Notes under the pieces: model-generated
What the model was told of the DNA's origin: nothing
The model's database searches: none
What the model saw: only the letters and a program-made list of their open reading frames with translations
From: Cricetibacter osteomyelitidis
GTDB taxonomy: Bacteria > Pseudomonadota > Gammaproteobacteria > Enterobacterales > Pasteurellaceae
Length of the DNA stretch: 35,595 bases
NCBI RefSeq assembly: GCF_004340985.1
Contig: NZ_SLYB01000024.1
Coordinates: forward strand, 1 to 35,595
Reading direction: 5' to 3'
Position numbers and translations under genes: made by a program
Shown here: positions 1 to 6,576 of the stretch, one piece after another
How the letters are laid out: each line of letters begins with the position of its first letter
How positions within the stretch are numbered: position 1 is the stretch's first letter

Positions 1-53
1 GGGAGAGAAAATTTTTGAGCATAGGCATTTCCTTTTCGATAGACCTATTAGAG

Positions 54-112
54 CAAACCTCTAGATGTATGTCTAGAGGTTTGTCAGCGGTCTGAGGCGG
101 TATTCACCGCCT
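54..112 (-). repeat. Two-hairpin intergenic element, left copy
   Basis: Read on the minus strand just after the cytochrome c stop codon. Hairpin 1 is AGGCGGT-GAAT-ACCGCCT (106-112 with 95-101). An 18-base linker follows (95 down to 78), beginning TCAGAC and ending CTGACAAACC; TCAG and CTGA can pair around a 4-base loop. Hairpin 2 is a perfect 12-base stem (54-65 with 72-83) starting CAAACCTC. No T-run follows hairpin 2, so it is a poor Rho-independent terminator. The same architecture, with 16 of 18 linker bases identical, lies at 35483-35562 in the opposite orientation. I do not recognise a named repeat family. Confidence 0.7.
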
Positions 113-115
113 TTA

Positions 116-433
116 CTATTTCCCTAAACTTTCCACGTATTCTGCAATATGTTGCATATCCTGCTCGCTTAAACGGGACTTTGCCATATTTCCCGCACCA
201 TCGATTTCACCACTTTTACGAGCTTGAAGTGCGGTGATAATTTCGTCTTTTTTCATTTTTTGGATTACGGCAGATTGATTCATTGCACTTTTTTCGCCTT
301 GTCTGCCATGGCAAGTGGCACAACTACGTTTAAATAAATGTTGACCTTTGTCCGAATCAGCTGTATCCGCATGGCTTGAGGAAATCAAAAAGAATGAACC
401 GAACAGGAACAGGAGCAGGTAGAGAGATTTCAT
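116..433 (-). CDS. Small periplasmic c-type cytochrome
   Basis: A 105-residue monohaem cytochrome c of class I size. A signal peptide (about residues 1-22, ending SSSHA) sends it to the periplasm, where the CATCH motif (C38, C41, H42) binds haem. M83 in the GNM segment is the likely distal ligand. It is the last gene of a minus-strand run: its start is 3 bases after the stop of the thioredoxin-like gene, and an ABC ATPase lies before that. Pairing a cytochrome, a TlpA protein and an ABC ATPase suggests a periplasmic redox job tied to transport. The Campylobacter p19/ftr1 iron operon has a comparable ATPase-plus-thioredoxins end, but that parallel is inference. The electron partner cannot be read from sequence. 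It contains one uptake signal near 228. Confidence 0.85.
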   Translation of the reverse strand: MKSLYLLLFLFGSFFLISSSHADTADSDKGQHLFKRSCATCHGRQGEKSAMNQSAVIQKMKKDEIITALQARKSGEIDGAGNMAKSRLSEQDMQHIAEYVESLGK

Positions 434-436
434 AAA

Positions 437-925
437 TTATCCTTGAGTAAATAGATGTTCTAATTCGTTTTTTTCAATTTTACCCTCAAATTTTTGTTGA
501 ATAATACCGTCCGCTCCAATCAAAAATGATGTCGGCGTGCCTTGTAATTGATAACGTTCCGCAGTGATTTTAAGCTGATCTTTCACTACGGGTAAGGTTA
601 AATGACGCTTGTTTACTACTGCTTGCGTATCCGCCTTTTCACCGTCCACATTAATGGCAAGCAGTTTTATTTTGTTGGGATGTTTTTCCGCCATTTGTTG
701 AAATTCTTTTAATTCGGCCACGCAAATGCCACAAGTTTCGGACCAAAAAATGAGCAGCGTGGTGTTGCCTTTGATATTTTCTAGTGATACCGCATTGCCT
801 TGTAAATCAAAGGCAGCTAATTCCGGAGCCGGTTTGCCCACTTGTGCGGTTTGATCGTTACAGGAAATTAAGCCTAAACTAACCGCACTTAGTAAAAGTG
901 CGGTCAATATTTTATTCAATTTCAT
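437..925 (-). CDS. TlpA/ResA-like thioredoxin-fold lipoprotein
   Basis: 162 residues. The N-terminus is a lipoprotein signal with lipobox L-I-S-C22, so the mature protein is probably membrane anchored facing the periplasm. A thioredoxin fold of the AhpC-TSA/TlpA type follows, with active site C65-G-I-C68 in WSETCGIC and the cis-proline loop GTPTSF near residue 130. TlpA-type proteins reduce or exchange disulfides, often for cytochrome maturation or metal-handling proteins. CGIC is not the common CPPC or CGPC form, so the redox potential may differ. The start codon lies inside the end of the ABC ATPase gene (14-base overlap), which implies translational coupling. The signal-peptide codons carry two uptake signals in inverted orientation. 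The substrate is unknown. Confidence 0.85.
   Translation of the reverse strand: MKLNKILTALLLSAVSLGLISCNDQTAQVGKPAPELAAFDLQGNAVSLENIKGNTTLLIFWSETCGICVAELKEFQQMAEKHPNKIKLLAINVDGEKADTQAVVNKRHLTLPVVKDQLKITAERYQLQGTPTSFLIGADGIIQQKFEGKIEKNELEHLFTQG
882..904. repeat. Inverted pair of DNA uptake signals inside a coding region
   Basis: ACCGCACTT at 882-890 and AAGTGCGGT at 896-904 form a dyad with a 5-base gap. Such pairs usually lie between genes as terminators, but this one encodes about residues 8-15 of the TlpA-like lipoprotein signal peptide, where sequence constraint is weak. There is no downstream T-run in the direction of transcription. Confidence 0.9.
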
Positions 926-1586
926 TTGTTTCTTCCTTTAATAATTTGCCGTGTTGCAAGAAAATAATGCGGTTGGTGAGTTTGCCCAAATCGGGATTAT
1001 GCGTCACCATCACGATAGTACGACCTTGTTTATTTAAATTAATCAATAAATCCAATACCAATTTTTCATTTGTTTCATCAAGATTTCCAGTGGGTTCATC
1101 GGCAAAAATCACCGGCGGTTGGTTGACTAACGCTCTGGCAATGCACACCCGCTGTTGTTCTCCGCCGGAAAGCTGATTCGGCAGATGATTGATACGATGA
1201 CCTAATCCCACTTGTTCTAACACAGCTTTGGCAGAAGCTTCATCTACCACACTGTGATAATGTTGAGCCAGCATTACATTTTCCACTGCGGTTAAATAGG
1301 GGATTAAATGGAATTGTTGAAATACTAAACCGATTTTTTCCGCCCGAAATTGTTGACGACCGATTTCATCTAATTGAGCCGCATCTGTTCCGTCTAATAT
1401 TACTTTACCTTTCGTTGCTGTATCCAAGCCGGTTAAAATATTCATTAGCGTTGTTTTGCCCGAACCGGATGAACCCATAATAGCGACAAATTCGCCTTCT
1501 TTGATTTGAATGTTAATATCGTCAAGTGCCGTCACTTGGTCGAATTTTTTTGTAAGGTGTTGAGTTTCTATCACAATATTTGACAC
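912..1586 (-). CDS. ABC transporter ATP-binding protein (LolD/MacB class)
   Basis: 224 residues, full length for the LolD/MacB/YbbA class. Walker A is GSSGSGKTT (about residues 38-46), the Q-loop is in VFQQFHL, the signature is LSGGEQQR, Walker B is VIFADEP, and the switch histidine is in VTHNPD. The start is GTG at 1586, preceded by AGGA. It begins 12 bases after the minC stop and overlaps the thioredoxin-like gene by 14 bases. Such ATPases work with FtsX-type permeases, but no permease gene lies in this window on either side of it. In related iron-uptake operons the permeases precede the ATPase, exactly where minC sits here. The transported substrate is therefore unknown. It may have been separated from its permeases by rearrangement or may work with subunits encoded elsewhere. 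Confidence 0.88.
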   Translation of the reverse strand: MSNIVIETQHLTKKFDQVTALDDINIQIKEGEFVAIMGSSGSGKTTLMNILTGLDTATKGKVILDGTDAAQLDEIGRQQFRAEKIGLVFQQFHLIPYLTAVENVMLAQHYHSVVDEASAKAVLEQVGLGHRINHLPNQLSGGEQQRVCIARALVNQPPVIFADEPTGNLDETNEKLVLDLLINLNKQGRTIVMVTHNPDLGKLTNRIIFLQHGKLLKEETNEIE

Positions 1587-1598
1587 GATTGGTAGTTC

Positions 1599-2270
1599 CT
1601 ATGATTTTAGCAGCGGTTGAAAAATCAGACCGCTTTTTTCCGAAATAATACGTACCGGTTGTAGCCAATAGGCATCCGGCAGGTTTTCTTTGTGTAGAAA
1701 GCGTTGGTTTACGGAAATAAATTCCGCTTCGAGAGATTGGGTATAAATGACACCATTATTGGTGTTCACGCCGGCAGTAGCTTTGCCTTGCAGTCTGCCG
1801 TACACATGAATATTGCCGTCAGCCAAAATTTCCGCACCTTCTTTCACGTCGCCGTAAATCAGCAGATCTTGGCTTTTGGCATAAATAACTTCACCGTTTT
1901 CAATATCGCGTTCTAAAATTAACGGCGGGATATAACGATATTCCGGTAAAATATCACTGCTTTGTAAGGTTTGTCCTAGCGGTACCAATCCAGCCGTTGT
2001 CAGCACTTCTTTTTGTAAATTATTTTGCCAGTCAGTCACACCGATCACGTTGATACCGTATTCGGTAAGGTGTGATTTCAATGTGACAAGGTTGATTTTT
2101 TCTAATGATGGAGTAAAACTCAACACTACTGACATATCTTTAAAAAATATTGACGAACTTTTAACTTTACGGCTCAATGCACGTTTAATGGTTGTTAAAC
2201 TGGAACTGTTAATCGTTAAAGCAATCGCCGAAAATTGACCGGTTTTGAGCTCGATAATATCCGTTGCCAT
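1599..2270 (-). CDS. minC: Septum site-determining protein MinC, apparently without MinDE alongside
   Basis: 223 residues against 231 in E. coli. MinC blocks FtsZ ring formation away from midcell. The N-terminal domain (about 1-100) contains IELK near the start and YGINVIGVTD. A short linker leads to the beta-helical C-terminal domain, which is clearly MinC: GAEILADGNIHVYGRLQGKA at about 145-164. In E. coli the C-domain RSGQ motif is needed to bind MinD. The aligned residues here are E124-N-G-E127 before VIYA, so both the arginine and glutamine are acidic. The next gene is an ABC ATPase 12 bases downstream, not minD. ycgL lies divergently upstream, as in E. coli, which supports orthology. I infer a MinC with altered or lost MinD dependence. 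minDE could still be elsewhere in the genome. Confidence 0.88.
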   Translation of the reverse strand: MATDIIELKTGQFSAIALTINSSSLTTIKRALSRKVKSSSIFFKDMSVVLSFTPSLEKINLVTLKSHLTEYGINVIGVTDWQNNLQKEVLTTAGLVPLGQTLQSSDILPEYRYIPPLILERDIENGEVIYAKSQDLLIYGDVKEGAEILADGNIHVYGRLQGKATAGVNTNNGVIYTQSLEAEFISVNQRFLHKENLPDAYWLQPVRIISEKSGLIFQPLLKS

Positions 2271-2361
2271 AAAATTATTCTCTAATCAGGAAATTATTTT
2301 AAATGATAATGAATTACGATAGAATCAGCAATAAAATTTTATTAAAATGAGATGTACAATT

Positions 2362-2640
2362 ATGTTGTGTGCTATTTATCGCAGTAAACGCAAAGCGGGA
2401 ATGTATTTATACATTGAAAAACGCAATCAATTTGATGCCGTGCCGGAATCGTTGCTGCAAGTATTCGGACAACCTCAATTTGTCATGTTATTTAACCTGT
2501 TAGGTACTAAATCCTTAGTGCAGGCGGATAATCAAGAGGTGTTGCAACATATTCGACAAAACGGTTTTTATCTGCAAATGCCGAAGCAAGAAGAGAATTT
2601 GTTAGCGCAGTGGAAAATACAAAACCGGAACTTATCTTAA
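2362..2640 (+). CDS. ycgL: YcgL family protein
   Basis: 92 residues from the ATG at 2362. An ATG at 2347 would add five residues (MRCTI). I prefer 2362 because E. coli YcgL has MFCVIYRSS at the matching place and this protein reads MLCAIYRSK. Family residues are visible: YLYIEKR, the [12 protein letters not shown] segment, and GFYLQMP near the end. YcgL is a small cytoplasmic alpha/beta protein. Its biochemical role is unsettled to my knowledge. It lies divergent from minC with about 90 bases between, the same pairing as in E. coli. Confidence 0.87.
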   Translation: MLCAIYRSKRKAGMYLYIEKRNQFDAVPESLLQVFGQPQFVMLFNLLGTKSLVQADNQEVLQHIRQNGFYLQMPKQEENLLAQWKIQNRNLS

Positions 2641-2700
2641 GAATATATTGTTTCGATGAAGCAAGAATCACCTTTTTTATTAATATGTTAGGAGCAAGTA

Positions 2701-3294
2701 ATGAGTATGGTAAAAAAATCTCTTTTAACTTTCGGTGTATTGGCAACGGCAGTAACTTTGACCGCCTGTGATAAATCTGCCGAAGTACAAAAAGCGGCAG
2801 ATGCAAAAATCGCTGAAATTCAAAAGCAGGCAGATGAACAAATTGCTGCGGCGAATGAGAAGGTTGTTGCGGCACAAGCTGCTCAAAAAAATGCAGAAGA
2901 GCAATTACTTGAAGCAAATCAGCGTTTTGACGCTTTACAGTCAGCAACCAGTGCGAAGATTGCCGAATTGGAAAAAGCAACTGCGGAAAAATTAGCGGCA
3001 ACCCAAAAATCTACTGATGACAAAGTGGTTGAAGCGAAAGAAATGACCCAGCAAGCTATTGATAAAGTGAAAGAAGCATTATCGGCCAAAACCGAAGAAG
3101 TGAAGAATGCCGTAAGCCAAAGTCTAACGGATGTTAAAAAGAATATGGCGGAAACCTTAGGCAGTATGGCAAGTGCATTGAAAGAATCCGATGCTGCTGA
3201 TGTTAAGGTTGATGAAAATAAATTGAGCGAAACGAAAACGGATGAGGTGAAAACCGATGAAGTGAAGGAAGAAAAAACTCAAACCGCACAATAA
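2701..3294 (+). CDS. Alanine/lysine/glutamate-rich coiled-coil lipoprotein
   Basis: 197 residues, preceded by AGGAG. Residues 1-22 form a lipoprotein signal with lipobox LTAC23. Residues 25-165 are almost entirely A, K, E, Q and D in heptad-like spacing (AKIAEIQKQADEQIAAA and similar), predicting a long coiled coil resembling apolipoprotein or Lpp-type rods. The C-terminus holds a short charged repeat (TDEVK twice at about 180-188). It is probably anchored in a membrane and extends through the periplasm. I do not recognise a named homologue with known function. It stands between ycgL and a strong terminator and looks monocistronic. Lpp-like cell-envelope bracing is possible but unproven. Confidence 0.8.
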   Translation: MSMVKKSLLTFGVLATAVTLTACDKSAEVQKAADAKIAEIQKQADEQIAAANEKVVAAQAAQKNAEEQLLEANQRFDALQSATSAKIAELEKATAEKLAATQKSTDDKVVEAKEMTQQAIDKVKEALSAKTEEVKNAVSQSLTDVKKNMAETLGSMASALKESDAADVKVDENKLSETKTDEVKTDEVKEEKTQTAQ

Positions 3295-3301
3295 ATTAAC
3301 G

Positions 3302-3330
3302 AAAGAGCCGAATTCCCGGCTCTTTTTCTT
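3302..3330 (+). terminator. Rho-independent terminator after the coiled-coil lipoprotein
   Basis: The stem AAGAGCCG / CGGCTCTT (3303-3310 with 3317-3324) is followed by TTTTTCTTTTT on the plus strand. It lies between convergent genes and may also help end moeB transcripts, though the T-run on that side is weak. Confidence 0.85.
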
Positions 3331-3340
3331 TTTAATTTAT

Positions 3341-4066
3341 TCAATAAGCGGGTAATTTTATTTCCCGCACAGACATATTCATGCCATCGATCATCAATAA
3401 TCGACCACATAAATTTTTACCGATTTTTAACCGCACTTTTATGGCTTCTAAGGCTTGAATGGAACCTACAATACCCACAATCGGCGAGAGCACGCCCGCT
3501 TCTACGCAACTTAGCAGGTTTTCGCCGAATAAACCGCTTAAAGTGCGGTAGGTTGGCGTGTTATTTTCATAAGTGAACACAGAAACTTGCCCTTCCATCC
3601 GAATTGCCGCTCCTGAAATCAATGGGATTTTTGCTTGTTCGCAGCAACGATCCAATTGATTGCGAATATCCACATTATCGGTGCAATCCAGCACAATATT
3701 TACGGTTTTTACCAAATCAGCCAGTGCGGTTTCGTCTAGTTTTTGATTAATCGGATGAATTTGAATATACGGATTTAATTGTTCCAGTGCTATTTTAGCG
3801 GAATCCACTTTAGGCATATCCAATCGACTGTCATTATGTAACACTTGGCGCTGCAAATTAGACAACGATACCGTATCAAAATCCAATAAAGTCAATTCAC
3901 CCACACCTGCCGCCGCTAAATATTGACTTGCCGCACAGCCTAAACCGCCCAAGCCAACAATCAGCATTTTGCTGTCTTTGAGCTTTTCCTGACCATCAAA
4001 ATCAATGGATTTCATAATGATCTGACGGTTATAACGCAGTTCTTCTTGGTAGGAAAGTTCAGCCAT
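3341..4066 (-). CDS. moeB: Molybdopterin-synthase adenylyltransferase MoeB, without zinc cysteines
   Basis: 241 residues; E. coli MoeB has 249. It adenylates the C-terminal glycine of MoaD so that it can be thiocarboxylated for molybdopterin synthesis. The nucleotide-binding motif is VGLGGLG (37-43), with LLDFDTVSLSNLQRQ (60-74) and DCTDN (127-131) also as in MoeB. Enterobacterial MoeB binds zinc through two CxxC pairs. Here residues 172 and 175 are both threonine (TYRT), and the C-terminus stops at IKLPAY without the second pair, so the metal site is gone as a unit. C187 in LSCVEAG is kept. The gene starts 3 bases after moeA, forming a moeA-moeB operon. Two uptake signals lie inside it. Confidence 0.92.
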   Translation of the reverse strand: MAELSYQEELRYNRQIIMKSIDFDGQEKLKDSKMLIVGLGGLGCAASQYLAAAGVGELTLLDFDTVSLSNLQRQVLHNDSRLDMPKVDSAKIALEQLNPYIQIHPINQKLDETALADLVKTVNIVLDCTDNVDIRNQLDRCCEQAKIPLISGAAIRMEGQVSVFTYENNTPTYRTLSGLFGENLLSCVEAGVLSPIVGIVGSIQALEAIKVRLKIGKNLCGRLLMIDGMNMSVREIKLPAY

Positions 4067-4069
4067 GGA

Positions 4070-5293
4070 TTATCCTAAAATATCGTTAAACGGTTCGATG
4101 GTGACGGTTTCACCCGCTGTAACGTCACCGCGATCTTGTTCCAGCACAATAAAACAGTTGCTTTCCACAAAAGAGCTGAACAGATGAGAGCCTTGGAAAC
4201 CGATGGATTGCACTTCAAGCTGAGCTTGTGCGTTTAAACGATAAAAGCCCCGTTGGAAATCCAAACGACCCGGTGCTTTTTTCAGGTTATTTGCTGCAAG
4301 TGCGGTGAGTTTTTGTGGTTTTTTCCAATCGCTGTAACCGCTTAATTTCGCAATAACAGGCTGCACTAATTGATAGAAGGTTACTAATGCAGAAACCGGA
4401 TTGCCCGGCAGACCGCAGAACCAAGCATTATTCAATTTGCCGAATGCAAAAGGTTTGCCCGGTTTAATCGCCAATTTCCAGAAATTGATTTGTCCCACTT
4501 TTTCCAACACGGTTTTAGTGAAATCCGCTTCGCCCACAGACACACCGCCGCTGGTAATCACCAGATCTGCTTGGCTTTGAGCATCAATAAAGGCTTTTTC
4601 AAATTCCGTTTCGTTATCCGGTAAAATACCAAAATCTAAAATTTCGCAGTTTAATTTTTCCAACATCAATTTTACTGCAAAACGGTTTGTGTCATAAATT
4701 TGACCTTGTTTTAAAGGCTGACCTACCGGCAATAATTCATCGCCGGTGGAAAGCACCGCCACTTTTAAGCGTGGAAATACTTGAACTTGTGTGATGCCTA
4801 ATGATGCTAGCAGCGGTAATGAAAGTGCGGTCAATTTTTTGCCTTTTTTCAATACTACATCGCCGATTTTGACATCTTCACCGATTCGGCGGATATTTTG
4901 ATTGGCTTTCGGTAATTTCTCAAATGTCACTGTGCCGTCATCATTCACAGTTACCTCCTCCTGCATTACAACGGCATCGGCACCTTCCGGGAGCATTGCA
5001 CCGGTCATAATTCGCACCGCACTTTTAGCAGCCCATTCCCCTTGGAATGGATTACCCGCAAAAGATTTACCGGCAACGGATAATGTCATGGATTGTGCTA
5101 AATCTGCCAATCGCACCGCATAGCCGTCCATCGCAGAATTATCAAAGGAAGGCACGTTAATCGACGAAATCACATCTTCTGCACAAATACGTTGCTGTGC
5201 TTGATTTAATGGCAGGGTTTCAGTTTGTGTCGGGAATGAAAGTTGTTGATTGATATTTTCCAGAGCTTGTTCGAGTGAAAGTAAATTGTTCAT
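4070..5293 (-). CDS. moeA: Molybdopterin molybdenumtransferase MoeA
   Basis: 407 residues from the ATG at 5293; E. coli MoeA has 411. A GTG at 5296 is also in frame, but AAGGA lies about 7 bases before the ATG, which fits better. MoeA inserts molybdenum into adenylated molybdopterin. Visible family segments: DNSAMDGYA (about 55), RIMTGAMLPEGADAVVMQEE (about 95-115), STGDELLPVGQ, ITSGGVSVGEADF and GLPGNPVSA. It is first in the moeAB operon. Within this window its likely client is MsrP. Three uptake signals lie inside the gene. Confidence 0.94.
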   Translation of the reverse strand: MNNLLSLEQALENINQQLSFPTQTETLPLNQAQQRICAEDVISSINVPSFDNSAMDGYAVRLADLAQSMTLSVAGKSFAGNPFQGEWAAKSAVRIMTGAMLPEGADAVVMQEEVTVNDDGTVTFEKLPKANQNIRRIGEDVKIGDVVLKKGKKLTALSLPLLASLGITQVQVFPRLKVAVLSTGDELLPVGQPLKQGQIYDTNRFAVKLMLEKLNCEILDFGILPDNETEFEKAFIDAQSQADLVITSGGVSVGEADFTKTVLEKVGQINFWKLAIKPGKPFAFGKLNNAWFCGLPGNPVSALVTFYQLVQPVIAKLSGYSDWKKPQKLTALAANNLKKAPGRLDFQRGFYRLNAQAQLEVQSIGFQGSHLFSSFVESNCFIVLEQDRGDVTAGETVTIEPFNDILG

Positions 5294-5362
5294 CACGTTT
5301 CCTTAGGTTGTCATTTGATATTATTGTACCTTAGGAATGGCGTTTGTTCAAAATGTGTAAAT

Positions 5363-5388
5363 GAAAAAGCCCGCATTTAAGCCGGCTC
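5363..5388 (-). terminator. Terminator of the small secreted-protein gene
   Basis: Read on the minus strand: AGCC-G-GC, loop TTAAAT, GC-G-GGCT (5368-5387) with one G-G mismatch, followed by TTTTTC. It lies 20 bases after the stop of the 5409-5675 gene and upstream of moeA. Confidence 0.65.
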
Positions 5389-5408
5389 ATTATTGTCAGT
5401 ATTTTGTG

Positions 5409-5675
5409 TTAGTGTTTTGTGCCTAAAATACTTCTGGTGCAAGTGATGATAACACAGGCATCTTCCGTATAAATTTTTAATTTATAGGTACCTGCCGTAT
5501 CTTCGAGTATTTCGACCGCATTATGTTGAGTTAGCTCAGTTACATATTTTTTGCAACCGGGAAAATCCATAATTTGTGATTTTTTGGCAATTGAAGCGAC
5601 ATTATCAACGACAAAATCATTCGCTTGAACAATTCCTGAAAATAAAATCGCTAAAATTAAAAAAATTTTTTTCAT
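5409..5675 (-). CDS. Small secreted protein of unknown function
   Basis: 88 residues from the ATG at 5675. A second ATG at 5684 adds MVF, but the positively charged MKK start gives a cleaner signal peptide. Residues 1-18 (ending IVQA) are a Sec signal with a hydrophobic LILAILF core, so the mature product of about 70 residues is periplasmic or secreted. It contains three cysteines (FPGCKKY, EDACVI, ITCTR) that could form disulfides. I recognise no family. The ribosome site is weak for both starts. It has its own terminator and is flanked by moeAB and folE without an obvious link to either. It could be a lineage-specific gene. Expression is unproven. Confidence 0.6.
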   Translation of the reverse strand: MKKIFLILAILFSGIVQANDFVVDNVASIAKKSQIMDFPGCKKYVTELTQHNAVEILEDTAGTYKLKIYTEDACVIITCTRSILGTKH

Positions 5676-5784
5676 AAAAACCATTTTTAGTAAGAGGCAC
5701 GTTTACACGTCTATCTGACTAATATATCTGATTTTTATTATGAAGTATAGTGTTGGTTAAATTTCATTTATGGTCATTTTACTA

Positions 5785-5812
5785 TTATCATTTTTAGGAT
5801 TTCTGCTAGAAT
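5785..5812 (+). promoter_or_regulatory. Likely sigma-70 promoter of folE
   Basis: An extended -10 TGCTAGAAT (5804-5812) lies 30 bases before the folE start. A weak -35 TTATCA (5785-5790) sits 16 bases upstream of the -10. Confidence 0.45.
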
Positions 5813-5841
5813 ATGCGGATAATTAATTTAAGGAACAAATA

Positions 5842-6498
5842 ATGAATAATATTTCACCGGAAGCGGCTAAGGTTCGTAACGCTTTGCTGGAAAAGGGGAT
5901 TGAAACCCCGATGATTGAATTAACGCAATCACAAGATGAACGCCGTGATGGCATTGAACGGCATATGCGGGCGGTTATGGGATTAATTGGTTTAGATTTG
6001 AACGATGATAGCTTGGAAGAAACCCCGAAGCGTTTGGCTAAAATGTTTGTGGATGAAATTTTCAGCGGATTGGATTATGCCAATTTTCCGAAAATCACCA
6101 ATATTGAAAATCGCATGAAAGTCAGCGAAATGGTGTTAGTCAATGACGTGACGTTAACCAGTACCTGCGAACATCATTTTGTGACCATTGACGGCATGGT
6201 TTCCGTGGCATATTATCCGAAAAAATGGGTGATCGGATTATCGAAAATCAATCGTGTAGTCGCTTTTTTTGCTCAACGTCCGCAGGTGCAAGAACGTTTG
6301 ACCGAGCAAATTTTATTAGCATTTCAAACGATTTTAGAAACCGAAGATGTTGCGGTTTATGTAAAAGCAACGCATTTCTGTGTGAAATGTCGCGGCATTA
6401 AAGATACCAACAGCTATACGGTGACATCAGCGTTTGGCGGTGTGTTTTTAGAAGATCGCGAAACGCGTAAAGAGTTTTTATCTTTAATTAATAAATAA
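5842..6498 (+). CDS. folE: GTP cyclohydrolase I
   Basis: 218 residues; E. coli FolE has 222. It converts GTP to 7,8-dihydroneopterin triphosphate, the entry step to folate and also the source of the precursor for queuosine. Zinc ligands are present: C109 and H112 in STCEHHF, and C180 in [22 protein letters not shown] near residue 55 and VIGLSKINR are also diagnostic. It starts after GGAACAAATA and appears to have its own promoter. queF, a queuosine enzyme that uses a FolE-derived intermediate, lies at 30302-31141. thiI follows 78 bases downstream on the same strand and may be co-transcribed, since I see no terminator between them. Confidence 0.95.
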   Translation: MNNISPEAAKVRNALLEKGIETPMIELTQSQDERRDGIERHMRAVMGLIGLDLNDDSLEETPKRLAKMFVDEIFSGLDYANFPKITNIENRMKVSEMVLVNDVTLTSTCEHHFVTIDGMVSVAYYPKKWVIGLSKINRVVAFFAQRPQVQERLTEQILLAFQTILETEDVAVYVKATHFCVKCRGIKDTNSYTVTSAFGGVFLEDRETRKEFLSLINK

Positions 6499-6576
6499 TG
6501 AATTAAGGCATAAAAAATTCGGTCAGCACCGGTTTGTTATCATATAGCCATCTTAATTAAGCAGAATAGACGAATT

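Noticed and set aside
2300-2322. Fur-box-like sequence (ATGATAAT core) between minC and ycgL
   Set aside because: I count about 12 of 19 matches to the consensus, which is common by chance in AT-rich DNA. It would matter only if the downstream ATPase cassette proves to be an iron system.
2507-3001. 164-residue open frame on the minus strand opposite ycgL and the lipoprotein gene
   Set aside because: It is rich in leucine and glutamine because it mirrors the A/K/Q-rich codons opposite. It has no ribosome site and overlaps two better-supported genes.
5294-5408. Possible molybdenum-cofactor riboswitch ahead of moeA
   Set aside because: The gap is only about 110 bases, and its one hairpin is a terminator of the gene upstream. 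The multi-stem Moco structure does not fit.
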